From positions 186,001 to 250,000 of the forward strand of contig JAAOOA010000344.1 in NCBI GenBank assembly GCA_012861695.1: DNA of 64,000 nucleotides, read 5' to 3'. The notes below the pieces were generated by a model. That model searched no databases. It was not told where the DNA came from and saw nothing but the letters and a program-made list of their open reading frames with translations. Below, one piece after another: positions 22,502 through 33,823 of the stretch (positions are counted from its first letter, which is position 1; every line of letters starts with the position of its first letter). Position numbers and translations under genes: made by a program. This stretch comes from Trematomus loennbergii (taxonomy: Eukaryota; Chordata; Actinopteri; Perciformes; Nototheniidae).

Positions 22502-23230
22502 CCTGTTAAGCTCTGAGCCTGTTTTTCAGGTCTCAGGCTTGAAAATGACATTCCCAGAACAAATGACCATATCTTCCCTTCTAAAAGGGTTACATTAATA
22601 ATCATTTTTCTCAAAGTAATGATAAACCTGTGAGTTGGATGTAGAAAAGTCAGAATCAATATAGATGTTTTTTATTTTAAAGAAAATTCCGATTTACATA
22701 GTAAAAAACTGTAAATTATAGTGTCCGTCCAAAAATTCTTTTTTACTTATAGTGAAAACTACCCTTGGATGATGGGTTAGTATACTAAAAGCTTTAGGAA
22801 TCCAAAGTACAACTTATAATAAGTACCCTGTATCAAGATTGATGCAAAACAAGTGACATTTGACCTTTTTAGAGAGATTTAGCCAAAACCACTCCACCTC
22901 TGAGGTGATTTGGGTGAAAATGTTTTTTTTTTCATATCTCTGGCCCCCCTTGGTCGATTTTGATGGTTGACACCTCTTTCTGACCGTTAGAGCCAATAGA
23001 ATCGAAGGGGGATGCCCCCACACACTCGTTGTGAAAACAAACGGTGGGGGCTTCGCGCATGCAGGTTTGCACCAGAGCTCTCGAGATCTCTCGCTCTGAC
23101 ATCTGGAAACGAAAAAGCAGTTTTATTGCTTATGGATTATCAGAAATCATTTCAAAGAGGACACAGACACATTGGATTAACCTATGGATTAACTGCAGCA
23201 TCGCCAAAGTACTGTTCCAATGTCCAGCAT
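22498..23230 (+). mobile_element. TTAA-family fragment D2b
   Basis: Starts TTAACCTGTTAAGCTCTGAGCC and follows D1 closely (AGAACAAATGACCATATCTT and later blocks) to a point matching about 12580 in D1. The right half is replaced by sequence private to element C. A related minus-strand frame lies at 22814-23023. Confidence 0.65.
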
Positions 23231-23905
23231 ACTTGGAATTCTACCGAACCCGGCGTACTTCGTAGCGAGAAATGTCGAGGCTGCACATGTGTAGACTCCG
23301 CGGTCTTAAAATCCCCACAATGCTTTGCGCACGGACCAATTTCCCCAAATCTGTGGCGGAAAATGTAAGGCGGGGCCTCTCATATGACGCACACCTGCAC
23401 ACTTGCTCGCCTGTTCCACTCTTCATTTTCCGAAAGCAAGAGTACTCGACATTGAGAAACACCCAGGGTTGCAACAGCACTCGATAGCAGCGTCCATGGC
23501 AATCACCTTAGCAACCATGAAAACGTTGAATGTGTACAATTTCCTGAAGTAATCTTCGTAATAACTAGCAAACTAAAGACCATGTACATCCACTGCACAA
23601 ATAATCTGAAATAACAACTCATATTTCTTGCATCAAATTACATCAAAACGCATTTTAATGGCCAAACTAACCTTAAAATAGGCATTTTCCACCGAGAATA
23701 AAACGAAGGTCGGCCATGTTTTGTTTTTTTCTGCGGAGAGAAAGTTGAAGATCACGTGACATAGACGCCAGCCATTGGAAATGAATGGTGAAAAAAAACG
23801 TAGGGATCCTACAATTTCAGAGGCGTTTTTGTAGAAATACTACGTCCCAAGTTGTGGACCAACGTAGTTATTACACGTTTAGATGTGAGACTGGGTTGCA
23901 CATTC

Positions 23906-25908
23906 AGGAGCAGGCTCATTGAGTCCGTCTTCTGACTAACAGACTGTACAGAAAACAATGTTGTGTTGTCACTTGCTGTGTACATAAATCATTATACAGA
24001 AAGAGAAACCACTTTGTTTGTTTCCCTCCTGTTGCTCCATGGTCATGTTCATTTGACAGGCAACCAACAGTTCTAAATTCTAGCGGTAATTTCAAAGTTT
24101 CTAGAGATGAAAAATATGTTTGACTGAATTTTTGGGAAATGTGTTGACGATGATACACATTACATACGGAATATTTTCATTTGATGGGTTTGAGTTCGGT
24201 ATGAAAAAGGTTTTTGTTATCCACATTTAAAGAAGCACAAGAGGGAACTTAACAGGGTAAATAAAGGGTGTAGTCCCGTTGTAATATTGATATGTTGAAG
24301 TCTGGGTAACCCATGGACAAATCATCATGACAAATCCCACTTGACTTGGCAAAAGTCTTCCCGTAAAAAAATAATGTATACGAATCAGTTCGTGAAGAGG
24401 GAGGGCTGGGGGGACAGAAACTCCCTCAGGAGGGAACACAGGGATTTTTGACTTTGCAGACCATTGACATGCACAATAGACACTACAGGAAAGGGAACAC
24501 TCCACAAAGCAGGATAGGGACTATTTTAGTATGTATGTGATTGTACTGGCTTCTTTCAGGACATTTAAGGACAGCAGGAAGTGTGCACATCCCTACATAA
24601 CCGAGATAAATATTCCGCCTACTATTCCCAAGAAGAACACAGATTCCAGAATCCTGCATCAACATTTAGTGCCAATTCTTAGCCTGAAACATGATACTAT
24701 GAATCCAACTTTATCCTGTCTCACATCAGAAGTGTTGTGATTCAGCTCTTTGTTTCAGAATACCTTTATTAGTCAGAATACCTTTATTAGTCCCACGGAG
24801 GGGAAATGTTTCTAGAATATTATTGGTCAAATCTTCTAATTTTAAAGACTTTTTGATGACTGGAAAAGCTACATTAGACACATGCTTGGATAGCTCGATG
24901 AAGGTATTGCTCAGTGCAGCGTGGCACAGTCACTGTGATTACAGCTTTAACTCAGATTATTTACCATATTTTAACAAGATATTCATCTTTACAAAACCAA
25001 TCTAATATGAGTTGCTTTTCATTTCCTCTTCTTTGTCCCAGTTTTTCTTGATTGATTTCTCTTTTCCTTTACTTGGGGAAAATGGAGGCTTCTATGTAAT
25101 AAATATTCAGCAGAAAAACCTTCAACTTTAGCCCTACTTTAGCCAGTGGAGGTTATTCAACTAATTACATGATTGCAAGAATATTTATCCTCTCAAAAGG
25201 GACTGAGACCCTTCACCTGCGCTGCATTAGTGCTGCAGTGTACCTGTACAGTCTAATGAAATGGAACAGAAATGAAAAACATGATCCATGTCCTCAGCGC
25301 AGAGTGGAGTCACCATATCATACATACCATTATTCCACTCCACTGACACTTGTCTTAATCACAGCATAGGGCTGATCCGCATCCTATGGAGGCTCCAGGA
25401 AACACGGCTTCCTGCACGGCTGACGGCTGCACTCGCAACATGACAAAATACCTTTGTACCCATTTATTTCTTCACTGGAGAAGCTCAAGGTCAAAGTGCT
25501 CAGAGAGGGAACGAGAAAAGAGATGAAAAGGAATTAAAGCAGCCTACTCGTCGGTTCTCTTCCCTTCTGAGTGTTTGTGCTCAGAAAATCCGACCCTGAG
25601 GGCTTTCTCTGCTTCGCTCTTGAGGTGGCGAGTTAAGAAACCGTTGCATGTGTTGGGGGGGACTGAGGCATAGTTTGAAAGAAGGAGGGGTATGTTTGTA
25701 AAATGGGGCAAATTATAAAAGCCTCTGCAAATGTCCTTACAACTAACTCCATATTGATCTGTTGGTGTATGATCCATCAGAGTTTTATCTTTAAAACTAC
25801 ATGAGTACAAACAATAACAGCGTTTGCTACCTCGTGCATGTTGTTCCTGGCATTGGATGGTGTTATTGGGGAGGTCGTGAACAGCATTCTAAGCAGCAGA
25901 AACTAAAT
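23906..25908. other. Gene-free stretch
   Basis: Mostly unique sequence. Positions 24756-24810 hold a LINE 3' tail scrap, with CAGAATACCTTTATTAGT twice in tandem. Open frames of 60-92 codons overlap on both strands with no domain. No gene is supported. Confidence 0.4.
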
Positions 25909-26844
25909 TACCTTACTGCACCGAAAATCACTCACAAAACCTTATTATTTATCTCTTCTCTACATCCATGACATCGTTTCACATCGTGAGGTGACACAGA
26001 ATCGATGGGTACCCACATTATCACTGAATTATACGAAATGGCGACGTTATAACCAAAAACGGACATCAAAACAGGTGACGCTAGGTAGCTAAAAATGCTA
26101 ACATTTTTACCTTGACTCTGTAGTCTCTCCAAAGTGGTCTTCAATGGCATTAAAACGATAAAAACGCTGCTGAAGTTAATCCAATGTGTCTGTGTCCCTT
26201 TGAAATGATTTCTGATAATCCATAAGCATTAAAACTGCTTTTCCGTTTCCAGATGTCAAAGCTAGAGATAGGTTCACTCTGATGCAAAATTACATACGCG
26301 AAGCCCCCACCTTTTCTCTTCACAATGATTGTGTGTGGGGGACTCCCTCTTCGATTCTATTGGCTCTAACGGTCAGAAACAGGTGTCAGCCATCAAAATC
26401 GAGCAAGGGGGGCCAGAGATATGGAAAATCCACCCAAATGACCCAAGAAGTGGTTTCTTTTTGCTAAATCTCTCTAAAAAGGTCAAATGTCACTTGTTTT
26501 GCATCAATCTTGATACAGGGTACTTATTATATGTTGTACTTTGGATTCCTAAAGCTTTTAGTCTAGCTTACCATCATCCAAGGGTAGTTTTCACTATAAG
26601 TACAAAATAATTGTTGGACGGACAATTTACAGTTTTTTACTATGTAAAATCTGAATTTTCTTTAAAATAAAACACATCTATATTGATTCTGACTTTTCTA
26701 CATCCAACTCACAGGTTTATCATTACTTTGAGAAAAAAGATTATTAATTTAACCCTTTTAGAAGTGAAGATATGGTCATTTGTTCTGGGAATGTCATTTT
26801 CGAGCCTGAGACCTGACAAACAGGCTCAGGGCTTAACAGGTTAA
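25909..26844 (-). mobile_element. TTAA-family transposon, copy D3 (reversed, truncated)
   Basis: In reverse orientation this follows D1 from TTAA (26841-26844, ...GGGCTTAACAGGTTAA) through both conserved ORFs. It stops at about 25909, where D1 would have about 220 more bases, so the right end is absent. The 72-codon frame (25932-26150, minus) and the opposite-strand frame (26329-26610, plus) both remain open. Confidence 0.75.
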
Positions 26845-26933
26845 GTGATCTGACTTTTATGGACCTCCTATGATAAAAGTTCTCCTGGTTGCTCGAAACA
26901 ATCGTGGGGGTAATCCTGCCAGAGCACTTTATA

Positions 26934-27260
26934 TTAAGCTCTGCATAATAACTGTATTCTGCCTCCCCACATTCTAAATTCTAAACAGATTTCAATGAAG
27001 AGCTCCCACCATTCTGAAGACAAGTTAGCAAACAGCCGTGATCTTTGTTCAGAGTCTTTCCCTGGAAGGGGGAGCAGTGCTGTCTTGTTTAGGTTGAGCT
27101 TCAGGTGTTGTGCAGACGTCCACTGAGAGATGTCAGCCAGACAACTGGAGAAGTGTGCAACCACAGGGTTTCAGACCGGGGAAAAGACTGAAACAGTTGA
27201 GTATCATCTGCATAGAGTTAGCACTGAGACCGTTTTTGGCCTCGACTATCTACATGCAGA
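26934..27260 (-). pseudogene. LINE (L2/CR1 group) reverse-transcriptase fragment
   Basis: The minus-strand frame reads CLADISQWTSAQHLKLNLNK followed by a T..L..LPGKD string, matching the region just after the RT active site in L2/CR1-group LINEs. Sequence before it (antisense of GAGTATCATCTGCATAG) is where the ADD motif region would be. It is a short scrap without ends. Confidence 0.55.
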
Positions 27261-28270
27261 GAGAGGAAGATGAATGATTTGTTCTCTGACCACTTCCTGC
27301 TGGCACTCCCTGTTCTAGATCAAGCCCAGTTACATGCTCTGGTATCAGCTTTATCAATGCCTACAGGGCCACTGTGTAATCAGAGAAGAGGAGAGGGTCA
27401 GACTCTATCGGGTGACCCTTCCCCTCTGCCAGAGTGTCCAACACGCTGCTGTGTGATGTCAGCAACATGTGACAGAAAATGCACCTACCTGACCGTCCTC
27501 ACACTGATTGTAGATGCACAGACTCTGTTGGCACTGACTTCAACAACGTGTCAACCGAGCAACCAGAGCAGAACAGTTTGGACCGGTGGGGTGACATCAT
27601 GTTCTTCTCTGCTTGTCAGTTCTGATGCAGTGGTCCTTTCAGACAACTGATAGCAGCTCTCTCAGTCTGTACATAGCCTTAACCTTGAGGATAAATTGGT
27701 AGAGGAGCTTTTTTACTTTACATGGCAAAAAGAGTCTTTTTCTGAATGCCAATATCTTTTTATATCTGTTTTCAATTAACAGTGAGTGCATGGTGTCGCA
27801 TTCGGGAAAAAGCACTGCACCTGGCATCTTCTTTATGACCGCTTCGAGGTCTTTTCAATAAAGTGCTGGTGACGTCACAGTAGAAATTAGAGGACTTTTT
27901 GGCTATGTCTATAAGACGAAAATTATCATTCCAAAAAACACACGAGCAAGTTTTTTTTTTATTGTTTCCAATGAGGAGAGAAGGTATGACCTGGCATGCA
28001 GTTTTTGTGCGGACACTCCGAGCGCTTCTAAAATATTTAAACTTTTCAGAGAAGCTCTGCTGACGTCACCCCAGATTTGAGAGAATCTTGGTTTTGTGTC
28101 TTTCAGATGAAAAGGATCATAATTACAAGACCAAAAGCCTATATCTTTGATCGGATCAGTTGGCAGACCCTGGATGTTGTCAAAGAGACAATAAGAAAAG
28201 CACTGGGAGCGACCTTTTGATGAAATGCTGGGAGGAGTGCCCTTCCAGCGACTCTCTGCCAGAAAGATGC
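27261..28270. other. Gene-free stretch
   Basis: Unique-looking sequence. A 126-codon plus frame at 27270-27650 has no domain. Two palindromic TGACGTCA sites (27870-27877 and 28061-28068) lie 191 bases apart with no recognisable gene next to them. Confidence 0.35.
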
Positions 28271-28278
28271 ACTATAAG

Positions 28279-28716
28279 CAGGGGTGCACATAACTGGTAC
28301 GCAGGTACGCATGCGCGGCAAACATCTGAAATGCGTACCGTCACTTGTCTCACTAAGCGCATTTGCGTACCGGCGGATTTGAGAAGCATTTCCAGAAGGC
28401 GCTTCGATCACTGGACGATAGAGTCAGTCGCCGTGCGCACAGACGGGGCTGCTGTTAACGTCGGTGTGTACAACGGAATTGTGCCACAACTTCTGGCGCG
28501 AGTTCCACACTAGCGCCCACCTCCACCCCTCCCGTCGACGTTCAATACCACACCCCCAGCCACACCCCTCCCGTCGACGTTCAATACCACACCCCCAGCC
28601 ACACCCCCCAGCCGACGTTCGCGAAACAGAGGGGCTGAACACATAACCTTGCGTACCAAACATTGTCTCCTGGTACTCATTTGAGTAACTCACTAAGAAA
28701 GTTATGTGCACCCCTG
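28279..28716. mobile_element. Complete hAT-family MITE (438 bp)
   Basis: Ends CAGGGGTGCACATAACT and ...AGTTATGTGCACCCCTG, with a perfect 8-bp duplication ACTATAAG (28271-28278 and 28717-28724). A 39-bp tandem repeat containing CCCGTCGACGTTCAATACC is present twice, plus a partial third unit, at about 28522-28620. No transposase remnant was recognised. Confidence 0.9.
28522..28620 (+). repeat. 39-bp tandem repeat inside the hAT MITE
   Basis: The CCCGTCGACG string starts at 28531 and 28570, giving a 39-base period. A shortened third unit (CCAGCCGACGTTC) follows. Frames read through it give the repeated RREGCGWGCGIE pattern on the minus strand, which is an artefact of the tandem unit. Confidence 0.8.
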
Positions 28717-28738
28717 ACTATAAGGGCACAGGGCCTTA

Positions 28739-29393
28739 CCCCTAGATTCCACCGGGTCCGTCTGCGCCGCGGTTTTGGTCCGGCCTCCTCCGGCGTCATA
28801 CCCTACCAGGCGCGTTTCAGAAGCATTTCAGAAGTGGAGCGTCTTGCCTGCCGGCTCGCAGTTTTTGTTGATTTGGGCATATTTCCTGGACAGGCTACTT
28901 TGTACAGACAAAGTTAATAATAACTGTAATATTCCAGTTATAAACGACATGAATCAAAGACGTGTTGCTGTATTTTAGTGGTAAAAAAATGCATTCATCA
29001 TCATAATTATTCGATATATATAATTTACACAGTGCCTGTAAACCGGAGGAGAACGCTGGCATTTCTCCTCCTACTTGAAAGACTACGGAGGGATAGGGTC
29101 TGCAAAATTTGTTTGTGTGTGTGTATGTATATATATATATGCTATATATGCTCTGAACGTTTCACTTCCTGCCTGCCCGACCTTACGTTACGGCTGCGCC
29201 GCGTCAAAAATAGGATTCATCCTAATTTTAGAGGAACCCTGCGCCGAGCCGCTTCTGGGACACTTCTGAGCCGTAACGCGCCGCGTGTGGTGGAATACCC
29301 ATTGACTAGAGTGGCCGCGATCGCCGTGAGCACCGCGGCGCAGCCGTAACGCGCCCGTAACGCGCCGCAGACGGACCCGGTGGAATCTAGGGG
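28739..29393. mobile_element. TTA-flanked DNA MITE, GC-rich (655 bp)
   Basis: Ends CCCCTAGATTCCACCGGGTC and its complement GACCCGGTGGAATCTAGGGG are flanked by TTA on both sides (28736-28738, 29394-29396). A 3-bp TTA duplication fits PIF/Harbinger elements, though the ends are not the usual GGG start. Subterminal CGTAACGCGCC units recur. A TG/TA microsatellite lies at about 29116-29150. It sits 22 bases from the previous hAT. Confidence 0.7.
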
Positions 29394-29763
29394 TTAGTGT
29401 GTTAAACCCATAAACTACCAGGATGTCCTTATATGGTCAATGATGATCCTGATTATTAGTATTTTGTATGTGAATATTTTGAGTCCAAAGAGTGGGGCCA
29501 AGATATCAACATTTCAACTTTAGCTTGTATCATTACTCCATACTTGTAAAAAAAACATGTCCACCTGCAGTGATAGAGCCATGGAAACAGGCAGAATATT
29601 CTCAGGGTTAATCTCCACACAGCCTGTTGCCCTTCAGAAAGACTGAATATGTTTAAACCTGAAGTATCACATTACGTACAGTGGCATCTGTGCGTTGAGC
29701 TGACTTTATAAAAAATGTCCTTACTACATTCTGAAAGGACAAACCAACGACAGATAACAGAGA

Positions 29764-30458
29764 CCTTGCCAGACTCCGCCCCTCACTCTCTGACTCTGTG
29801 GCAGAAACACTCATACACGCCTTCATCACATCCCGTCTGGACTACTGCAATGGAGTCCTGTCCGGGGTTCCCAGCAAAACCCTGGCCAGGCTCCAATACG
29901 TCCAGAACTCTGCCGCCAGGCTTCTCACCCACACTAAGCCATGGCAACATATCACCCCCACCCTCATCCACCTCCACTGGCTGCCGGTCAAGTCCCGGAT
30001 TCATTACAAAACACTCCTCCTCACGTACAAGTCCCTCCATACCCTCGCCCCCCCAGTACTTAACAGACCTCCTACATCCCTACACCCCCTCTCGGAATCT
30101 GCGGTCCTCAGACACGGGCCTGCTCTCCATCCCCCGCTCTCGCCTTCGTACTGTGGGTGACAGGGCGTTCAGTGTTGCGGCCCCCCCCTCTGGAATGCAC
30201 TTCCTCCTGAGATCCGGAACGCTTCCTCACTGGACATCTTCAAATCCTCACTAAAAACGCACCTGTTCACCATGGCCTTCGGACCCTAGTCCTTTCCTGG
30301 TCCCCTGGCTTCCTTTATTTAATTTGTATTTTTTTCGTGTTTTGTTCACTCCTCATTGTCTGTTTTGTTTTGTCTGTCCACCATGTACAGCAACCTTGGG
30401 TCCCGTGAAAGGCGCTTCATAAATTCCATTTATTATTATTATTATTATTATTATTATA
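29764..30458 (+). mobile_element. L2-type LINE, 5'-truncated
   Basis: The coding frame (29798-30160) reads HAFITSRLDYCNGVLSGVP, then LQYVQNSAARLL and LIHLHWLPVKSRIHYK. These are signature strings of the C-terminal part of L2/Maui LINE polymerases. A frameshift separates it from the last stretch. The 3' UTR contains GGGTCCCGTGAAAGGCGC and ends in an (ATT)n tail at 30430-30458, as is usual for this family. Confidence 0.85.
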
Positions 30459-30734
30459 ACAGGAATAGAAAACACATGGTGAGCAGTTTCTATGTTTTAA
30501 TCTAAAATGGAAGCCTGTACAGTATAAGAATTCACAAATCTGTTAAGAAAAAGTCATTACGATCATTAAGATGGCTGCTTAAGTTCGAGGCTCCGGTGCC
30601 ATCACCATTTATTTTGCTTAAATATCTTAGTATCAGTGATACTTTTTATCTCAATCACAAGTTATTAGTTATTAATAGTCATCTGTTACATAAAAAAATG
30701 CTGAATATTAAAAAACCTAAAAAAAACGTAGTTA

Positions 30735-31233
30735 ATGCAACTCAAGGCTCTCAAGACTAATGCTAGCTCCAAGCCTGCAAATGTCTCACCGGACATTTCG
30801 GTGTTGGACTCAGCTGCTACTGAGCCTACTGACACCGCGATTCTCCAGCTTCTTCAAAAGCTATCTGAGGACCAAACAAAGCACTTTACTGACCTTCGGA
30901 AAAAACTATCGGATACGCGGAGAGCCGTTGTTGCTGTTGAGGAGAAGCTAGCCGACATGCTTACCCGAATGACCAGCGCTGAGGCCCGGCTGGATATTCT
31001 GGAAGACACAGAAGACCAGCGCGCAATTCTCCGCTTCGGAGGTAGAAATGCTGAATGCTAAGCTGGTGGAATACGAGGATAGGGATAGGCGGGTGAATCT
31101 ACGCATCTATGGATTCCCGGAGCATTCTGAGGAGAAAGATGCTTTATCCTTCCTGAAGACAACACTACCGGACATCCTTCAGACGGATTTTCCTGGGGGC
31201 CTGGATTTAGAGCGTGCTCACAGGTCTCTAGCC
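30735..31233 (+). pseudogene. L1-type ORF1 (partial, frameshifted)
   Basis: The first frame (30735-31061) has a Ser/Thr-rich lead-in and a heptad-like stretch (LQLLQKLSEDQTKHFTDLRK to about residue 95) consistent with the ORF1 coiled coil. A one-base shift near 31020 moves to the second frame (31048 on). There RRVNLRIYGFPE and LERAHRSL are the RRM-type signature strings of L1 ORF1 protein, the RNA chaperone that trimerises and binds LINE RNA. The protein is cut at 31233 by the B2 terminus. Confidence 0.75.
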
Positions 31234-31423
31234 CAACCTGGTCTCACCAGAATGCGTGACTCCACCACGACTCCTTAACACCGCATTGCGTGGTGGAGTC
31301 ACAAACTTTGCTACATTTACGTGTCTGCACCACGCAAACAACCCCAATGTAAAGTGAATGAGGCTCCTTTGTCGTGGTGCACACACGCATTTCTACAACG
31401 TCCAGCAGTGAGCTTTTATTCTA

Positions 31424-31729
31424 TAAAAGAAAATAATATCATTCTACAAGCAAGGGGCCTAGCAAGGGCAAAAAGGTGAGATAGAATTCGAGTGGAATAC
31501 CATCTGTGCCTGGCGACCTGCCCTTAGGCATGTCCTTTACTGCTTTCTCAATTTCGTGGTGTGTGATGGGGCATTCAGATTTTCAGAGTCGCTGACAGAA
31601 AGAGACTCCATTTGGATATTATTTAAAAAATCATTGCATGCAGATTGGACAAAGCCATTCTCCGAACTGTACAGATCCTTGTAGAAAGAAACAAAGGTGG
31701 TGTTCACGCTCTTGGGATCGGTTAGAACA
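31424..31729 (-). repeat. Inverted duplicate of L1 ORF2 segment 34228-34533
   Basis: This stretch is the reverse complement of 34228-34533 at roughly 97% identity by eye. One edge joins the B2 tip at a shared TAAAA; the other continues into B2 arm sequence exactly as the right arm does at 34227. The antisense copy keeps the LTDPKS codons that read LTYPKS in the sense copy. Confidence 0.85.
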
Positions 31730-31965
31730 GCATTGTGTGAAATACAACTGTGATTTTTATTAAATTAGTTAGTTTTTAAGGAAGGTCAGAGCTTCAGCTG
31801 TGTCAAATAGATTGTTCCCTTTAGTTAACGTTATTTAAAAGATAATTATATTCCTATTTGATCATGTCCCCTTTATTGTATTACGGATGCAGAGAGCAAT
31901 GTGAGCGTTCATTCCCATTGGATAACGGAGGATTTTACACCCGGACGTAAGTATTCTCCTTACTA

Positions 31966-32316
31966 GGCTCCTCCAACAGTGCAACACAATAAAACAGATA
32001 CACAGAAAAATAGTGCAAGTAAATACAAAAAGAAAAATAGTAAAATAGTAAAAAATGAAATAGTGCAATAAGAGTCTATATACAAGTGATTGGATATGAT
32101 ATATTAGATAAATAATTTCTAAGTAGCAGCCAGATGAATGTTATGGATGTTGTTTCAAGTTCAGGTGTTTAATAGTCTTATGGCCTGTGGGATGAAACTG
32201 TCCCTGAGTCTGGTGGTTTTAGTCCGGATGCTGCGGTACCGCCTGCCAGACGGCAGCAGACAGAACAGTTTGTGGCTGGGGTGGGGTCTTTTATAATCCT
32301 GAGGGCTTTCTTTAAG
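31966..32316 (-). mobile_element. Rex1-like LINE 3' end carried inside B2
   Basis: Antisense counterpart of 16291-16630 in B, including the CGGTACCGCCTGCCAGACGG coding end. It joins the same hAT scrap, so it is the same passenger and not an independent insertion. Confidence 0.75.
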
Positions 32317-33804
32317 GTTAACCTGGTATTTTTACTCCACTACATTTATTTTCGTTACTTTACAGATTTGGATTAATGATGTGAAATATAAACAACCCTT
32401 AAATCAGACTTTAGTTACACCTGAGTAAAATTCAGTGAAGGTGATTGTCAAGTGCCAACAATCAGGCGAGATATTTGGTAGTGGGTGCTTGAGAAGACTA
32501 AATATTTATCTGCAGATCCCTATAAAGTATATTCATTACTCGTTATTCTCTAATAGTTATTAAAACTGTATATAATGGCTATTTTGCACATCCCTTTCAA
32601 GATTTTCTAAGGTTCATTGACATATCATATACACAACTACGGTGTAGTTATGCAATGAATGAAAACTTGGGTCACAGGTTCCTCAACAGTGCATTACAAG
32701 ACATCTATCGATATCTGTGTACCCTCCACCATTAAACATATTCTGCACATTTCTTATACTATCTACATACATCTTATAAGAGTATAATTAATATGTATAA
32801 TATCAGTTAAAATAAGTGCTTCAACATAGTTAACATTGCAGGAAAGTTGATTGTCAAGTTCCAAAACAAACCATGCAATATATTAGACGTTAAGTACTTT
32901 GTCAGGCTTAATATCTGTAGATACCCCCAAAGCTTTTTTCTTATTTAAAGAAGACCTTAACCTAAAGTATTCTTTAATGTTTAAATAAAGCCTTATTAGT
33001 TTGTCTGTTTTGCACATCCTCCTATCAGGCACTAAACTGTTTTATTGTAGAGATCACTTACAGTATCTTCTTGATATTTTCTATTCTATATTATTTATAT
33101 CATTGACCTTCCACTTTCCCACTATATTAAGAGTATGTACTCTTAATATTTAAATGTTTTCATCAAATATAACACATTCAAAAGTGCTTTACAAAAATGA
33201 AAGACATTAAGAAAAAGGCATTTTAAAACAGTCATTAAAAAGCAACACAATCTACCTGCATTGCAATGACTCTAAACGTGTAATAACGTGCTTTAACCAG
33301 TAGGAGGTGCGGGTTAAAAAGCTGTCAAGTTTACAGTGTTAACAAAATAAAATATACTGCTGTTTCTGGTTTAGTTTACGACGGATATATTCTGTTATTG
33401 TTTTGATATTTGTAACACAAAAGCGATGTAAAAAACCCACAGCAACACAGAAAAGATGGTCTTAACATGACCCAGCGGTCTAGTAGTTAATAAAAAACAA
33501 TAATATCAAAACAAATGATTACTACTAACTTTATTGTGAAATTAAAACAGAACGGTAAAAGAATAGTTTCCGGTCTATTCTGAGGCCCGATCTCTGTAGA
33601 TAAATAAAGAACTACGACAGATGTGTAATGTTTAATGCAGCCAAACCATTCATTACAATGCATTCATGTGATGACTTTCAAAGAGTAAAGCAAGCACTGC
33701 TGAATAAAGTATGATTTGATCTTTTACGAAACGTTTTTTTCATATGGAATGCAGTTGGAGGTCAACCAATCACAGAGCTTGAGGCAAAGCGGAACAATAG
33801 CTGA

Positions 33805-33823
33805 GGATTCTGGGTAGTGTAGT
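33805..33823 (-). promoter_or_regulatory. ZNF143/THAP11-like motif in right arm of B2
   Basis: Reverse-strand copy of ACTACACTACCCAGAATCC, unchanged from B and A. The opposing left-arm copy was lost in the B2 deletion at about 31965. Confidence 0.38.

Larger units (their letters stand above)
19801..23898. mobile_element. P-element/THAP-like composite element, copy C
   Basis: Left end CAACCCAGTCTCACATC, right end ...GTGAGACTGGGTTG, with inverted arms of about 428 bp (19801-20228 and 23472-23898). Flanks are GACATTC and CACATTC (6 of 7 identical), a probable eroded duplication. Inside are a block shared with element A (20225 to about 21860) holding a THAP-domain ORF, a block shared with the interior of B (about 21840-22030), two TTAA-family pieces (22039-23230) and a private segment (23230-23471). 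At both inner borders the arm meets the centre at GTTGCAAC, so the element looks assembled from modules. Confidence 0.75.

Noticed and set aside
27270..27650. 126-codon plus-strand ORF
   Set aside because: Longest frame outside transposons in its region, but without domain, signal peptide or splice signals.
27870..28068. Two TGACGTCA (CRE-like) palindromes 191 bases apart
   Set aside because: An 8-bp palindrome can occur by chance, and no promoter, exon or conserved context is visible.
28160..28711. Overlapping ORFs of 60-117 codons on both strands
   Set aside because: They run through a hAT MITE and its 39-bp tandem repeat; the repeated peptide is a by-product of that repeat.
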